Shown: positions 34,655 to 43,516, numbered from the stretch's first letter. The stretch: DNA of 64,000 bases from an uncultured Alphaproteobacteria bacterium (GCA_937931645.1 CALHAR010000002.1:179613-243612); one strand, 5' to 3'. Numbers and translations: made by a program. The notes: a model not told the origin generated them from the letters alone.

Positions 34655-35429
34655 TGTTAGCCTTCTTCTTGATGGTTTGATCCTCGTCTTTTTATGCGTG
34701 ACGATTTTTTACGCGGCGCGTTTGTCTTTGTTTATGAAGAGCTTTCGGGAAGGGCGTAGCGATATGCAACGCCTTATTCGTGATTTAAGCGCAACGATTG
34801 ATAAAGCGGAAGCTTCGATTGCATTGATGAAAGAAAATGCCACGGGGACAGAGATGGGCATCCGTGAAGTTATTAACGAAGCGAAATTCTTATCAGATGA
34901 GCTTCGCTTTATGAATGAAACAGGCGATAGTCTGGCTGACCGCTTAGAAAAACTGGCGGATAGAAATCGTGAGCTTGTTGATCTCATGGAAAGTTCTGGT
35001 GGGATTGGGACGCAACGTATTACCCCGTATGAGCCGTCAGCAAAGAAAATGGAATCTGTAGAAACTGAAGATAAAGCTTTTGAGGTTGAAGATTTTGATT
35101 TAGATGCGGCTGATTTAGATGAAGATGATGAGTTTGATTTTATGGCACTTGCCGATGGCGCATATCGTGAAGAAGAAGCGCTGGACGAAGAACCAATTTA
35201 CCAATCAAAAGTAAATACCGAAGCAAAAAGTAAAGTGCGGAGTTTTGCCATTTTTGACCGTGAGTATGAAGATAGTGCTCTAGAAGAAGTTCACAATGAT
35301 TTGCCAGAGACTGTTGAGGAAGGGCGTTTTCACAGTCGCGCTGAACAGGATTTATATGAAGCCCTTCAACGTAAAAAGAAAGCGCATGATAAATCAACAT
35401 CATCTAAGCGTGTGAGTAAACTTTCATGA
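34644..35429 (+). CDS. DUF6468 membrane protein of the fliM operon
   Basis: The protein has one N-terminal membrane helix (about 6-28, LLLDGLILVFLCVTIFYAAR), then a helical region with RSDMQRLIRDLSATIDKAEA and EVINEAKFLSDELRFM, and an acidic low-complexity tail. This is the DUF6468 layout found after fliM in many alphaproteobacteria; its function is unknown. I chose the ATG at 34644, with GAGGA about 8 bases upstream, giving an 11-base overlap with fliM. Its stop overlaps motE as ATGA. Confidence 0.75.
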   Translation: MEYDVSLLLDGLILVFLCVTIFYAARLSLFMKSFREGRSDMQRLIRDLSATIDKAEASIALMKENATGTEMGIREVINEAKFLSDELRFMNETGDSLADRLEKLADRNRELVDLMESSGGIGTQRITPYEPSAKKMESVETEDKAFEVEDFDLDAADLDEDDEFDFMALADGAYREEEALDEEPIYQSKVNTEAKSKVRSFAIFDREYEDSALEEVHNDLPETVEEGRFHSRAEQDLYEALQRKKKAHDKSTSSKRVSKLS

Positions 35430-36130
35430 CTTGGTCGGCACGTTTAAGGGTTTTACCATTGCTTGTTCTTGTTGCTTCTTTATCGTTTGGCGTACGTTTT
35501 GGTGACTTTGTAACGGGCGTTTCACAAGCCCCCGGATCTGTTAATGCACAAGAAATTGACATTGAAAAAGAGGCGGTGCCGGAAAAGGAAGCAACGTCAA
35601 TATTAGGCGAACCTCCTGCCGTTGAGAGATCGCCAACATCCAAACCTAATATAGATGATGGTGAAAAGATTGAGTGGCGCGACTCTGGTGAAGCTGAATT
35701 AGAATATTCGTCTGTTAAGGTTGAGTTGTTTGAAGATTTAAAGGTTCGTCGCAAAGAATTGGAACAGCAAAAGCGTGAGTTGTCTGTTCGTGAGGCCTTG
35801 TTAAAAACAGCAGAACAGGAAATAGACAGCAAATATCAAGAGTTACTTTCTTTGAAAACCGAAATAGAGGGGCTTCTCGTTCAGCAAAATGAAGAAGAAG
35901 TAAAACGGATAACAAGCCTTGTTAAAATTTATGAGGGCATGAAACCTAAAGATGCTGCGCGTATTTTTAACACATTAGATCTGGATATATTGTTGTCGGT
36001 TGTATCGCGTATGTCGGAGCGTAAGTCTGCACCAATTATTGCGTCCATGAGTCCTGAACGTGCGAGAACATTAACATCTATGCTTTTGGACCAAAAATCT
36101 TTGACTGATATTTCAGCAAGCATTAATTAA
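35426..36130 (+). CDS. MotE-like periplasmic motor chaperone
   Basis: The 234-residue protein has an N-terminal signal or membrane segment (about 1-28), a Pro/Glu-rich stretch and a long coiled coil (about 90-160). Its C-terminal MgtE-N-like domain reads YEGMKPKDAARIFNTLDLDI with MSPERARTLTSMLLDQ. That is the plan of MotE, which in rhizobia is a chaperone for the stator protein MotC. It is joined to the DUF6468 gene by ATGA and is followed by two MotB-type genes. Its partner is probably one of those or the TPR protein; this is an inference. Confidence 0.78.
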   Translation: MTWSARLRVLPLLVLVASLSFGVRFGDFVTGVSQAPGSVNAQEIDIEKEAVPEKEATSILGEPPAVERSPTSKPNIDDGEKIEWRDSGEAELEYSSVKVELFEDLKVRRKELEQQKRELSVREALLKTAEQEIDSKYQELLSLKTEIEGLLVQQNEEEVKRITSLVKIYEGMKPKDAARIFNTLDLDILLSVVSRMSERKSAPIIASMSPERARTLTSMLLDQKSLTDISASIN

Positions 36131-36143
36131 TGATAAATAAAAT

Positions 36144-36863
36144 ATGAAGCTAAGACGGCGTAGACGAATAGAAAGCAATACATCATCGTCCAATACGGGG
36201 ATGATGATGAATTTGTCTTTGTTTATTATGCTGCTTGCGTTCTTTATCGTGCTGAATTCCCTTTCTTCGTATGAAGAAGCCAAAACAGCTTTGGTACAAC
36301 GTAGTGTTGAGTTGGCCTTTTCATCATCGGCACAACGGGAGGATTATAGCCCTTCCGTGACGCCTGATCCTGTGAAGTCTGTTAAAGAAGGGGATGCTTT
36401 TGAGCGTTTAGAAGTTCTGTTCCAATCTGAAATTGTGTCCTTTGAACTAACGAAAAGTAAAAGTCAGGGAATTATGATGATTGAAGTCCCTTACGATAAG
36501 TTTTCTGAAGCAATGCTGGCTGTTAATCAGCAAGATTTAACAAAGACACCATCGCGTCTTGAAGCGCGTGGCAACTTCTTTTTGCCGACGCTTGTATCTT
36601 TGTTGAAGACGGAAATAGAAGGGGCAGCAACACGCATGGAAATTTATCTACATACGGCGGAAAACCCCGCTAAGGTACAAAACCAAGCGCCACGTGAGTT
36701 GAAAGAAGTTATAAATGACCTTGGTGTTTTTTCAGCACGCTTGAATAAACAAGGTATTCCGCAAAAATTATTAAATATTGGTATCGCTAAAGGGGACCCT
36801 GAGTTTGTCAACTTGGTTTTTAGACGTTATGTGCCTTTCTCACCAATAGGGGTGGCACCGTAA
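36144..36863 (+). CDS. MotB-like protein lacking the membrane aspartate
   Basis: The 239-residue protein starts with a very basic tail (KLRRRRRIE), then one membrane helix (about 20-41, MMMNLSLFIMLLAFFIVLNS) and a periplasmic domain. It lines up with the next gene's MotB across the helix end: FFIVLNSLS against FFVLLFSMS. The proton-carrying Asp of MotB falls on a Ser here and no acidic residue is in the helix. The C-terminal part looks like a worn OmpA/MotB fold (MEIYLHTAENPAK against IEVVGHTDPRPV). It stops exactly where motB begins. A structural or regulatory stator partner is likely; conduction of ions is not. Confidence 0.6.
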   Translation: MKLRRRRRIESNTSSSNTGMMMNLSLFIMLLAFFIVLNSLSSYEEAKTALVQRSVELAFSSSAQREDYSPSVTPDPVKSVKEGDAFERLEVLFQSEIVSFELTKSKSQGIMMIEVPYDKFSEAMLAVNQQDLTKTPSRLEARGNFFLPTLVSLLKTEIEGAATRMEIYLHTAENPAKVQNQAPRELKEVINDLGVFSARLNKQGIPQKLLNIGIAKGDPEFVNLVFRRYVPFSPIGVAP

Positions 36864-37688
36864 ATGTCTGATAAAGAAGCAAAAGACGAAGAGAAGCAAG
36901 AGCCGAAGAAGGTCGATTCTCCTGAGCGTGTACCACGCCGTCGTAATCGTCGCGCAGGTGACAGGGGTGAGGGAGCGAGCAGTATGTGGCTTGTTTCTTT
37001 TACTGATGTGATGGCGTTGATGCTGACCTTTTTTGTGTTGCTGTTTTCCATGTCTAACCCGAAAGAGGAAGATTGGAAAAGATTTACAAATGAAGTTCAA
37101 GAAAACTTTAACAGGTTCCAAGGGCGCGCTCTTAATAGGGGGGCGCAAGATGCGATTAATATTGAAAGAGTAAATTTTTCTAAAGCATTAAACCTAACGT
37201 ACCTACAGGCGATTATTGATAAGTTGGTTGAGAAAGAACCTGCTTTAAGCCAAGTTCGCATGATACCAATGGGAACAAGTTTAATTATTTCACTACCGCA
37301 AAATCTATTATTTGATGCGGGGCAGGCGACAGTTAAAGAGCTAGGGAATCAAGCGTTGTTTTCTTTGGCGGGAACTTTAAGCCGTGTAAAAAATAGAATC
37401 GAAGTTGTAGGGCATACTGATCCACGCCCTGTTACCGGTGGGGATTTCCCCTCTAATTGGGAGTTATCTTTGGCGCGTGCGACCAATGTTGCCGCTGTTC
37501 TTGAAAATGTCGGTTATACCCGCCCAATTACGGTGCGTGGTCATGCGAGTGCGCGATATGAGGATTTATCTTCCAAAATAGCTGTGCAGGAAAGGTTAGA
37601 TCTTTCACGCCGTGTTGATGTTGTTGTTATGGAAGATGATGGCAGACGTTTTGAGCTATTTGATTTAGGTATCCCAATTATTCGATAA
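36864..37688 (+). CDS. motB: Flagellar motor protein MotB
   Basis: The 274-residue protein has a charged cytoplasmic start, a membrane helix (about 42-63) with the essential Asp in VSFTDVMALMLTFF, a plug-like segment, and a C-terminal OmpA-type peptidoglycan-binding domain (LFDAGQATVKELGNQAL, VVGHTDPRP, NWELSLARATNVAAVLENVG). With MotA (encoded at 11236) it would form the ion-driven stator. The start codon directly abuts the stop of the degenerate paralogue. Confidence 0.92.
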   Translation: MSDKEAKDEEKQEPKKVDSPERVPRRRNRRAGDRGEGASSMWLVSFTDVMALMLTFFVLLFSMSNPKEEDWKRFTNEVQENFNRFQGRALNRGAQDAINIERVNFSKALNLTYLQAIIDKLVEKEPALSQVRMIPMGTSLIISLPQNLLFDAGQATVKELGNQALFSLAGTLSRVKNRIEVVGHTDPRPVTGGDFPSNWELSLARATNVAAVLENVGYTRPITVRGHASARYEDLSSKIAVQERLDLSRRVDVVVMEDDGRRFELFDLGIPIIR

Positions 37689-37782
37689 GTACGTATCTTT
37701 ATTCTGCTAAATTACTGAATATCTTGATGAAAAAGCCAATGCCTTTCTTGTTCTTTACTAGGGGCTGTGGCAGGATTCCAAT

Positions 37783-40698
37783 ATGATATTAAATCAACAT
37801 ATATCTTGTTTGTTGCGCGTTACCATGATGGTTGCTGCCTTCGTTGTTTTGGGGGCAAACGGAACGGTTTATGCGCAAGAAAAACTAGAGGTACGGGCGG
37901 CGAATAATGATGATTATTCACGGTTGGTTTTTGATTGGAAAAGCGGCGCGGATTATAGTGTTGAGAAAGAGGGAGCGACCTTAATCGTAACTTTTAAAAA
38001 AGCGGCGCAGGCCAGTATAGCCAATGTTACTAATGTTAAGAATATTGGCACTATATCGATTTTATCATCGGCAGGTGACCCCCTAAAATTTTCCGTGGCA
38101 ATCCCTGAAGAAAGTAAATTCAGGCATTTTAAAATTGGCAACCGCCTTATAGTTGATGTTTATAATTCAGCAGGAGAGCCTTCGCGTCAGGCCGCTGTTG
38201 TTACACCTGCGCCTAAAACAGAGGAAGAAGAAGAGCCTAAGCAAGGTCAAATTGTTGCTGAGGAACCGTCCTCGGAGAGTTTAGAAGATGTTAGTGAAGC
38301 AGGGAAGGATATTAAAGATCCTTTGGTTGTTACAGTGAGTTCGACGCGTAATGTTGGCTTAGCTGTTTTTGAACGGGCAGGATATTTATGGCTTGTTCAA
38401 GATGACCCAACGTTAAAAATACCGCCAACAGCCTCTGGTCCAAATCATGAAAAATTAGGTACGTTTGAAGAAATTGATATAACGGCGGGGAAAGCTTACC
38501 GCCTTTTAAAGCCTGAAGGTACACATTTTTATGGTGAGGGTGGCGGTTTGTTATGGCGGATTATTGTAACGCCAAACCCGCGTGATAAAACCCCAATAAA
38601 GATGGAAACAAACGAAACTCAAACGGTAGATGGTGCAAGCCGTTCACTCTTTTGGCCGCTACAAACAGCGCGTAAAATATTAACCTTAAAAGACCCATTG
38701 ATAGGGGATGATATTACAGTTGTTACCGTTGGTGACACAGGCCAAACAATAGGCTCTGCGCGTGAGCTGGTTGATATGAAGGTTCTGTCTTCCACGATTG
38801 GTATGGCGTTGGTCTCTAGAATTGATGATCTGGATGCTAATATTTCTGAAGGCGGAGTATCTTTATCGAGTGCGTCGGGTTTGGCGGTTTCACCGTCAAG
38901 CGATACTGCGCCTTTGGTGTTACGTAATGATATTGAAAAAGAAAATGATGCCTTTGACCGTATAAAAAACCCGCGTGATATTACGCAAATCTTTGACTTT
39001 AATCGCTGGGAAATGGGGGGAAGTCAGTCTCTAGCTGAAAACCGTCGTATTTTAATGGTTGCGGCGGCAAATAAGCAGGGTAGTACAAAAGTTGAAGATT
39101 TGATTACAATGGCAAAACTGAACTTGGCGAATGATCGTGGTCCTGAAGCATTGGGGTTGTTGCGTGTTGCAGAAAAAGAGTTACCAGGTATTGAAGATAC
39201 ACCTGAGTATTCAGCCATTCGCGGAGCAGCGGCAACTTTATCTTCTAAATATGATGAGGCTATTGAAAACCTGATGAAGCCAGCGATCCAGCAATATGGT
39301 GAGATTAACTATTGGAAAGCGGCGGCGTTGGCGGGGTTAGAAGATTGGCAACAAGCCGATAAAGTAATGCCAACTAAGTTTGAGGTTTTGTCTGAGTATC
39401 CTATGCCGATTAAAGAGCCGTTAGCCTTGGCTTTGGCAGAGGTTGCGTTACGAGCAGGAAATATAAATATTGCTGAAAGATTGCTTTCCATGTTGGAGCC
39501 TGATTTTGCCAAGATGTCGGTGCCAAGGCAATCAGCATGGAAATATTTACAAGGAGAAATGGAACGCCAAGCGGGTAACCCTGAGGAAGCGTTAAATAAT
39601 TGGAAGCAGTTATTGACGGGTAAAGATGATTATCACCGTGCGAAAGCGGGACTTTCTGTGACACGGATGCAATTAGAACGTCAGAAGATAACACCGACTA
39701 AGGCGATTGATCGTTTAGAGGGGTTGCGATATGCGTGGCGTGGGGATGAACTTGAAACCTTAGTTAACTTCAGGTTGGGAAAAATTTACGTAGAGAATGA
39801 AGAATACTTAAAAGGATTAACAGTTTTAAGAAACGCCGTTGGTTTGTCCCCTAATTCAAAAATTTCCGAAGAAGTAACGGACTATATGACGAATAGTTTT
39901 CGCAACCTGTTTACTGATGGAACGTTGGAAACTGTTTCACCGTTGGATGCGGTTAGTATTTATGATGAATTTAAAGAGCTGACACCTGCGGGTCGTGAAG
40001 GTGATGTTTTTGTTCAAAACCTGGCTGAGCGTTTGGTCGATGTTGATTTATTGGGAAGGGCCTCTGCCTTACTTGAAGATCAAATGAATTTCCGTCTTAA
40101 AGGGGAGGATAAGGTAAGGGTGGGTATCCGTTTGGCGGCGATATACTTGCTAGATAATAAACCTGATAACGCTCTTACGGCTTTAGATAATGCGCAGAGT
40201 ACTTTAAAGCAATTAGGTGGTGGTTCTGGTGCGTTGGTTACAGAAATAAGAATGCTTCGCGCGCGCGCGCTTTCAGAAATTGGTGAAGCGAGTAAGGCGT
40301 TATCTCTCTTAAAAGATTTAAAAAGCAGTGAGAAGTTAGCCCGCTTGCGTGCTGATATTGCGTGGAATGGAGGGCTGTGGAATGATGCGGCCAATGCGTT
40401 TCAAGACCTGATTTCTTTTGCGAATATATCACCAACTCGCCCGATGGAGGAGTATCAAGAAAATTTAGTTTTAAATCGCGCTATTGCGCTTAACCTCTCT
40501 GGTGGTCGTTCTGCATTGGCACAGTTGCGGGGGCAATACGGTGACCTTATGAAGCAAAGTGAGAAGGCGCGAATTTTTGACTTGGTTACCCGTCCAAGAC
40601 AGTTGGGTGTTTTGGAAGATCGTGAATCAGTAATGTCGCTTATCTCTGAGGTTGATCTGTTCGGTGGGTTCTTAGAAAACTATAAAAGCTCTAACTAA
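37783..40698 (+). CDS. Large periplasmic TPR-repeat protein
   Basis: The 971-residue protein has a signal peptide (to about 32, ending TVYAQE). An N-terminal beta-rich region resembling AMIN domains follows (VRAANNDDYSRLVFDW, FKIGNRLIVDVYNSAGE). The rest, from about 400, is helical repeats of the TPR kind (LANDRGPEALGLLRVAEKEL, NPEEALNNWKQLLTG, NPDNALTALDNAQ-like). It probably scaffolds proteins in the periplasm. Position after motE and motB suggests a role in stator placement or stability. It converges with fliP. No enzymatic motif is visible. Confidence 0.7.
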   Translation: MILNQHISCLLRVTMMVAAFVVLGANGTVYAQEKLEVRAANNDDYSRLVFDWKSGADYSVEKEGATLIVTFKKAAQASIANVTNVKNIGTISILSSAGDPLKFSVAIPEESKFRHFKIGNRLIVDVYNSAGEPSRQAAVVTPAPKTEEEEEPKQGQIVAEEPSSESLEDVSEAGKDIKDPLVVTVSSTRNVGLAVFERAGYLWLVQDDPTLKIPPTASGPNHEKLGTFEEIDITAGKAYRLLKPEGTHFYGEGGGLLWRIIVTPNPRDKTPIKMETNETQTVDGASRSLFWPLQTARKILTLKDPLIGDDITVVTVGDTGQTIGSARELVDMKVLSSTIGMALVSRIDDLDANISEGGVSLSSASGLAVSPSSDTAPLVLRNDIEKENDAFDRIKNPRDITQIFDFNRWEMGGSQSLAENRRILMVAAANKQGSTKVEDLITMAKLNLANDRGPEALGLLRVAEKELPGIEDTPEYSAIRGAAATLSSKYDEAIENLMKPAIQQYGEINYWKAAALAGLEDWQQADKVMPTKFEVLSEYPMPIKEPLALALAEVALRAGNINIAERLLSMLEPDFAKMSVPRQSAWKYLQGEMERQAGNPEEALNNWKQLLTGKDDYHRAKAGLSVTRMQLERQKITPTKAIDRLEGLRYAWRGDELETLVNFRLGKIYVENEEYLKGLTVLRNAVGLSPNSKISEEVTDYMTNSFRNLFTDGTLETVSPLDAVSIYDEFKELTPAGREGDVFVQNLAERLVDVDLLGRASALLEDQMNFRLKGEDKVRVGIRLAAIYLLDNKPDNALTALDNAQSTLKQLGGGSGALVTEIRMLRARALSEIGEASKALSLLKDLKSSEKLARLRADIAWNGGLWNDAANAFQDLISFANISPTRPMEEYQENLVLNRAIALNLSGGRSALAQLRGQYGDLMKQSEKARIFDLVTRPRQLGVLEDRESVMSLISEVDLFGGFLENYKSSN

Positions 40699-40720
40699 CA
40701 TCTAAAATCATTGGGCTTGT

Positions 40721-41545
40721 TTAACCGCCCGCAACGAGGGGTGGGCCAGTGGGGCCGAAGCTTTGTATCAGGGATCCTGATATTAAATACCAACCATCGA
40801 CGAGCACAAAGAATATCACCTTAAATGGTAGTGATATGATAATGGGTGGTAGCATCATCATACCCATCGACATCAAAATAGAGGTCGTGACCAAGTCAAT
40901 GATGAGGAAAGGCAGAAACAGCATAAAGCCAATTTCAAAAGCGCGACGTAACTCAGAAATCATGAAAGAGGGAACTAATATCTGGATAGGGATATCCATA
41001 GGTTCGGCGAAAGGGCCACTATCGCTCAGTTCAGTAAAGAGCTGTAAATCTACTTCTTTGACATGTTGTAACATGAACTCTTTAAAGGGTTCTATCCCGC
41101 GTTCAAAGGCTGTTATTTCATCAATCTCTTCATTGATGAGGGGTTGTAAAGCTGCTTCATACGCTTTTGTAAATGTCGGTGCCATAACGAAAAAAGTTAA
41201 AAACAGGGCAAGCGATACCATGACAGTATTGGGCGGTGTTTGTTGCACACCAATGGCAGTTCTAAGGAATGACAGCACCACGATAATACGTGTGAATGAT
41301 GTCATCATGATCAAAATAGAAGGAGCAAGTGAGAGAACGGTGAGTAAAGCGACAAGTTGAACAACGCGCCCCGTGACTGTACCACCTTCACCGCCACCAA
41401 GATCAATGCTTAAAGCCTGCGCCCATGCGGGGTTGGTAGTTAAGCCTAAAAGTAGTAAGCCACACAGAACGGTCAAGCCAATATTAACGGCGATAAAGCG
41501 TTTCATACTTTTGTTAAAAAATGGTTCAGTTTTACGTTGTTTCAT
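40721..41545 (-). CDS. fliP: Flagellar export channel protein FliP
   Basis: FliP is the main subunit of the export gate channel. After a cleavable signal (NPAWAQA) come the family motifs LSLAPSILIMMTSFTRIIVV, LRTAIGVQQTPPN and MMLPPIIISLPFKVIFFVLV. I use the ATG at 41543-41545, which overlaps the fliO end and gives 274 residues. An in-frame ATG 13 codons later (41506) gives a more classical signal peptide (MKRFIAVNIGL) but has no ribosome site. Confidence 0.94.
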   Translation of the reverse strand: MKQRKTEPFFNKSMKRFIAVNIGLTVLCGLLLLGLTTNPAWAQALSIDLGGGEGGTVTGRVVQLVALLTVLSLAPSILIMMTSFTRIIVVLSFLRTAIGVQQTPPNTVMVSLALFLTFFVMAPTFTKAYEAALQPLINEEIDEITAFERGIEPFKEFMLQHVKEVDLQLFTELSDSGPFAEPMDIPIQILVPSFMISELRRAFEIGFMLFLPFLIIDLVTTSILMSMGMMMLPPIIISLPFKVIFFVLVDGWYLISGSLIQSFGPTGPPLVAGG

Positions 41546-41840
41546 TTTTATCTTCAGGTTGAACTTGAGGAGCTTTAATATTTGTTTCAATGACAGTGTC
41601 GCCGTTTGCGCCAAATAATACAAGGTGCTGTATATCGTCACGCTGTAGCAAAACGGCTTTATGTTTAGGGTCTATCGGCGTTATCTCAATAACTTTAAGG
41701 CGTTTATTTTTTGGGGATATCATAGCACCAAGGCCGCCTTGCCCAAAACCAAAGCGTTTGAGTAAGAGGGACAGGCCTCCCATAAGGGAAATTACGAATA
41801 TAAGGGCAAAGACAAATTTTAAGTAATCTTGGTAAGTCAT
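41532..41840 (-). CDS. fliO: Flagellar biosynthetic protein FliO
   Basis: The 102-residue protein has one membrane helix near the N-terminus (about 6-25, FVFALIFVISLMGGLSLLLK) and a small cytoplasmic domain (RLKVIEITPIDPKHKAVLLQ, RDDIQHLVLFG) typical of FliO, which helps assemble the FliP ring. The gene lies just before fliP and overlaps it. Its start overlaps the end of the upstream small gene as ATGA. Confidence 0.88.
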   Translation of the reverse strand: MTYQDYLKFVFALIFVISLMGGLSLLLKRFGFGQGGLGAMISPKNKRLKVIEITPIDPKHKAVLLQRDDIQHLVLFGANGDTVIETNIKAPQVQPEDKNETT

Positions 41841-42142
41841 GCGTCTTTTTCCTTATTCTCTTCATGTTTTTTTAAATCTTCTGCCCTGTCTTTTAAACTA
41901 GATTGAAAATTTTGTAGCGAGAGAGCTAGATTTTCAAGTTTAGAAATAACCTCACCCATAATAGGTTGAATGGCTTTAGCATCTTCGGGAGGGAGGTTTA
42001 AGGCTTGCTCGCAAAGTTTTTCTACTTCCTTATCAAGGTGAGATAAATTGATTACTTCTCCTTTTTTTAATGCGGCTTCGGCTTGGTCAATAAAAAGACT
42101 CATTTCTTTTAGTTTATTAGTAATACTGTCTGAGTTACTCAT
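41837..42142 (-). CDS. Small coiled-coil protein of the fliO operon
   Basis: The product of about 101 residues is acidic and helical (LKEMSLFIDQAEAALKKGEV, GEVISKLENLALSLQNFQSS) and has no membrane helix. Size and helicity recall small flagellar chaperones of the FliT/FlgN kind, but I do not recognise the family. The ATG at 42140-42142 overlaps the fhlB stop by 8 bases, and its own stop overlaps fliO, so the four genes fhlB, this one, fliO and fliP are translationally coupled. Confidence 0.6.
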   Translation of the reverse strand: MSNSDSITNKLKEMSLFIDQAEAALKKGEVINLSHLDKEVEKLCEQALNLPPEDAKAIQPIMGEVISKLENLALSLQNFQSSLKDRAEDLKKHEENKEKDA

Positions 42143-42542
42143 CTTTGTCGCTTCTATCATCTTGTTGCGCTTGTTCATCCATAACATCTTTTAAGACAAC
42201 GTCAAAAGGGTTTGGCTCGCCATTGGCGCGATAAACATAGGATAATATCTCAGCAACAGCCATTAAAGCTTCGCTCGGGATAGGGCTTTCCAGCTCAATC
42301 TTAGCTAAAATTTCGGTTAAATCGGCATCGGTGCGGACTTTTACGCCATTTTCATGGGCAATGGCTAATATTTGCTCGGCAAGTTTTCCCCGTCCAGCGG
42401 CAGTAATGGTCGGTAATAGCCCATCTATGGAGCCATCTTTAAGAGCAACGGCAGTTTGACGCGTTGGTTTTTCCGTTATATTTAAAGGCTTTAGCGCATC
42501 TTTCCCTTCTTTTTCATAGCCATCATCAAATTCATCCACCAT
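42135..42542 (-). CDS. FlhB-C-terminal-like protein (FhlB)
   Basis: The 135-residue protein resembles the cytoplasmic domain of FlhB after its cleavage site: TAVALKDGSI, GRGKLAEQILAIAHENGVKV, then DLTEILAKIELESPIPSEAL and AEILSYVYRANG. It has no membrane helices and no NPTH. Such FhlB-type proteins can partly replace the FlhB tail in other bacteria. A full-length flhB with NPTH is encoded at 44995. The ATG at 42540-42542 has AGGAA 9 bases upstream; a GTG two codons earlier is less likely. It diverges from flgB. Confidence 0.85.
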   Translation of the reverse strand: MVDEFDDGYEKEGKDALKPLNITEKPTRQTAVALKDGSIDGLLPTITAAGRGKLAEQILAIAHENGVKVRTDADLTEILAKIELESPIPSEALMAVAEILSYVYRANGEPNPFDVVLKDVMDEQAQQDDRSDKDE

Positions 42543-42558
42543 TGGCACGTTTCCTGCA
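42543..42558 (+). promoter_or_regulatory. Sigma-54-type promoter of the flgB operon
   Basis: TGGCAC-N5-CTGCA gives GG-N10-GC, close to consensus, 46 bases before flgB. Its bases overlap the ribosome site and start of the divergent fhlB gene on the other strand. Confidence 0.75.
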
Positions 42559-42603
42559 ATTTATTCCTGTGAAAGTTTAATTTTAAGAAGTTAGGGTAAC
42601 AAT

Positions 42604-43014
42604 ATGAGTCTAGGAAATATAGCATTATTCCAAGCTATGGGTGCAAAGATGGACTTCCTGAGCACGCGTCAAGCGGTTTTGGCACAGAACATAGCCAACT
42701 CAGATACACCAGAGTATCGTCCAAGAGATTTAAGAGATGTTGATTTTGGCGCAGTTTTAAAAGATGTGACAGGGTCTAACAAGGTCAGAATGGCGCAGAC
42801 AACAGCAGGGCATATAGCCCCTGGTGGAGAGATTAATGACCCTAGAAGCCGGAAAGCACGGATAACATACGAAGTTGCCCCTGGTGATAACGCGGTTATT
42901 GTTGAGGAACAAATGGTTAAAGCTTCTCAAACAACCATGGACTATAACTTAATGACTAACTTAGTACGTAAAAACGTTGGGCTTATCCAAACAGCTTTGG
43001 GTAGACAGCAGTAA
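42604..43014 (+). CDS. flgB: Proximal rod protein FlgB
   Basis: FlgB forms part of the proximal rod. The family motifs KMDFLSTRQAVLAQNIANSD and TPEYRPRDLRDVDF are at the N-terminus, and the C-terminus has VKASQTTMDYNLMTNLVRKN. The length of 136 is normal. It is the first gene of flgB-flgC-fliE-fliQ-fliR-flhB, driven by the sigma-54-like site just upstream. Confidence 0.95.
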   Translation: MSLGNIALFQAMGAKMDFLSTRQAVLAQNIANSDTPEYRPRDLRDVDFGAVLKDVTGSNKVRMAQTTAGHIAPGGEINDPRSRKARITYEVAPGDNAVIVEEQMVKASQTTMDYNLMTNLVRKNVGLIQTALGRQQ

Positions 43015-43066
43015 TAATGAAGAAAGGAGCGTTCTCGGGCTTGCCCTGTGTAACGGTTAAAATAAT

Positions 43067-43480
43067 ATGCCAGATATACAAGACGCACTCGTAATTTCAG
43101 CTTTTGGCCTTCGGGCACACGGGGAAAGAACACGTGTTATCTCTGAGAATATAGCAAACGCCAGTACAGCAGCCTTAACACCAGATGCTGATCCTTATGC
43201 CCGTAAAGTCATTACGTTTGAGAATGAGCTTAACCGTGAATATGGTCACCGCACAGTTCAGGTTGAAGATATCACCGATGACCGCCGTGGTGAATTTCCT
43301 TTGAGGTTTATGCCTGACCATCCTGGTGCGAATGAGGAAGGTTATGTGAGAATGCCAAATGTGAATATGTTGATTGAAATGAATGATGTACGAGAAGCAC
43401 AAAGAAGCTATGAGGCTAATCTGGGGATGATTGAACAATCACGTGATATGATATCGCGTACAGTTGATCTTCTTCGTTAA
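43067..43480 (+). CDS. flgC: Proximal rod protein FlgC
   Basis: FlgC is a proximal rod subunit. Motifs: LRAHGERTRVISENIANAST near the start, VRMPNVNMLIEMNDVREAQR and SYEANLGMIEQSRDMISRTV at the end. The 137-residue length fits. It lies 52 bases after flgB. Confidence 0.95.
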   Translation: MPDIQDALVISAFGLRAHGERTRVISENIANASTAALTPDADPYARKVITFENELNREYGHRTVQVEDITDDRRGEFPLRFMPDHPGANEEGYVRMPNVNMLIEMNDVREAQRSYEANLGMIEQSRDMISRTVDLLR

Positions 43481-43516
43481 CCTTTTTATGCTATACTATA
43501 GTTTAGGAGTTAAATT

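Noticed and set aside
40749..41360. 203-residue open frame on the plus strand
   Set aside because: It is antisense to fliP, which is unmistakable; the frame is open by codon bias only.
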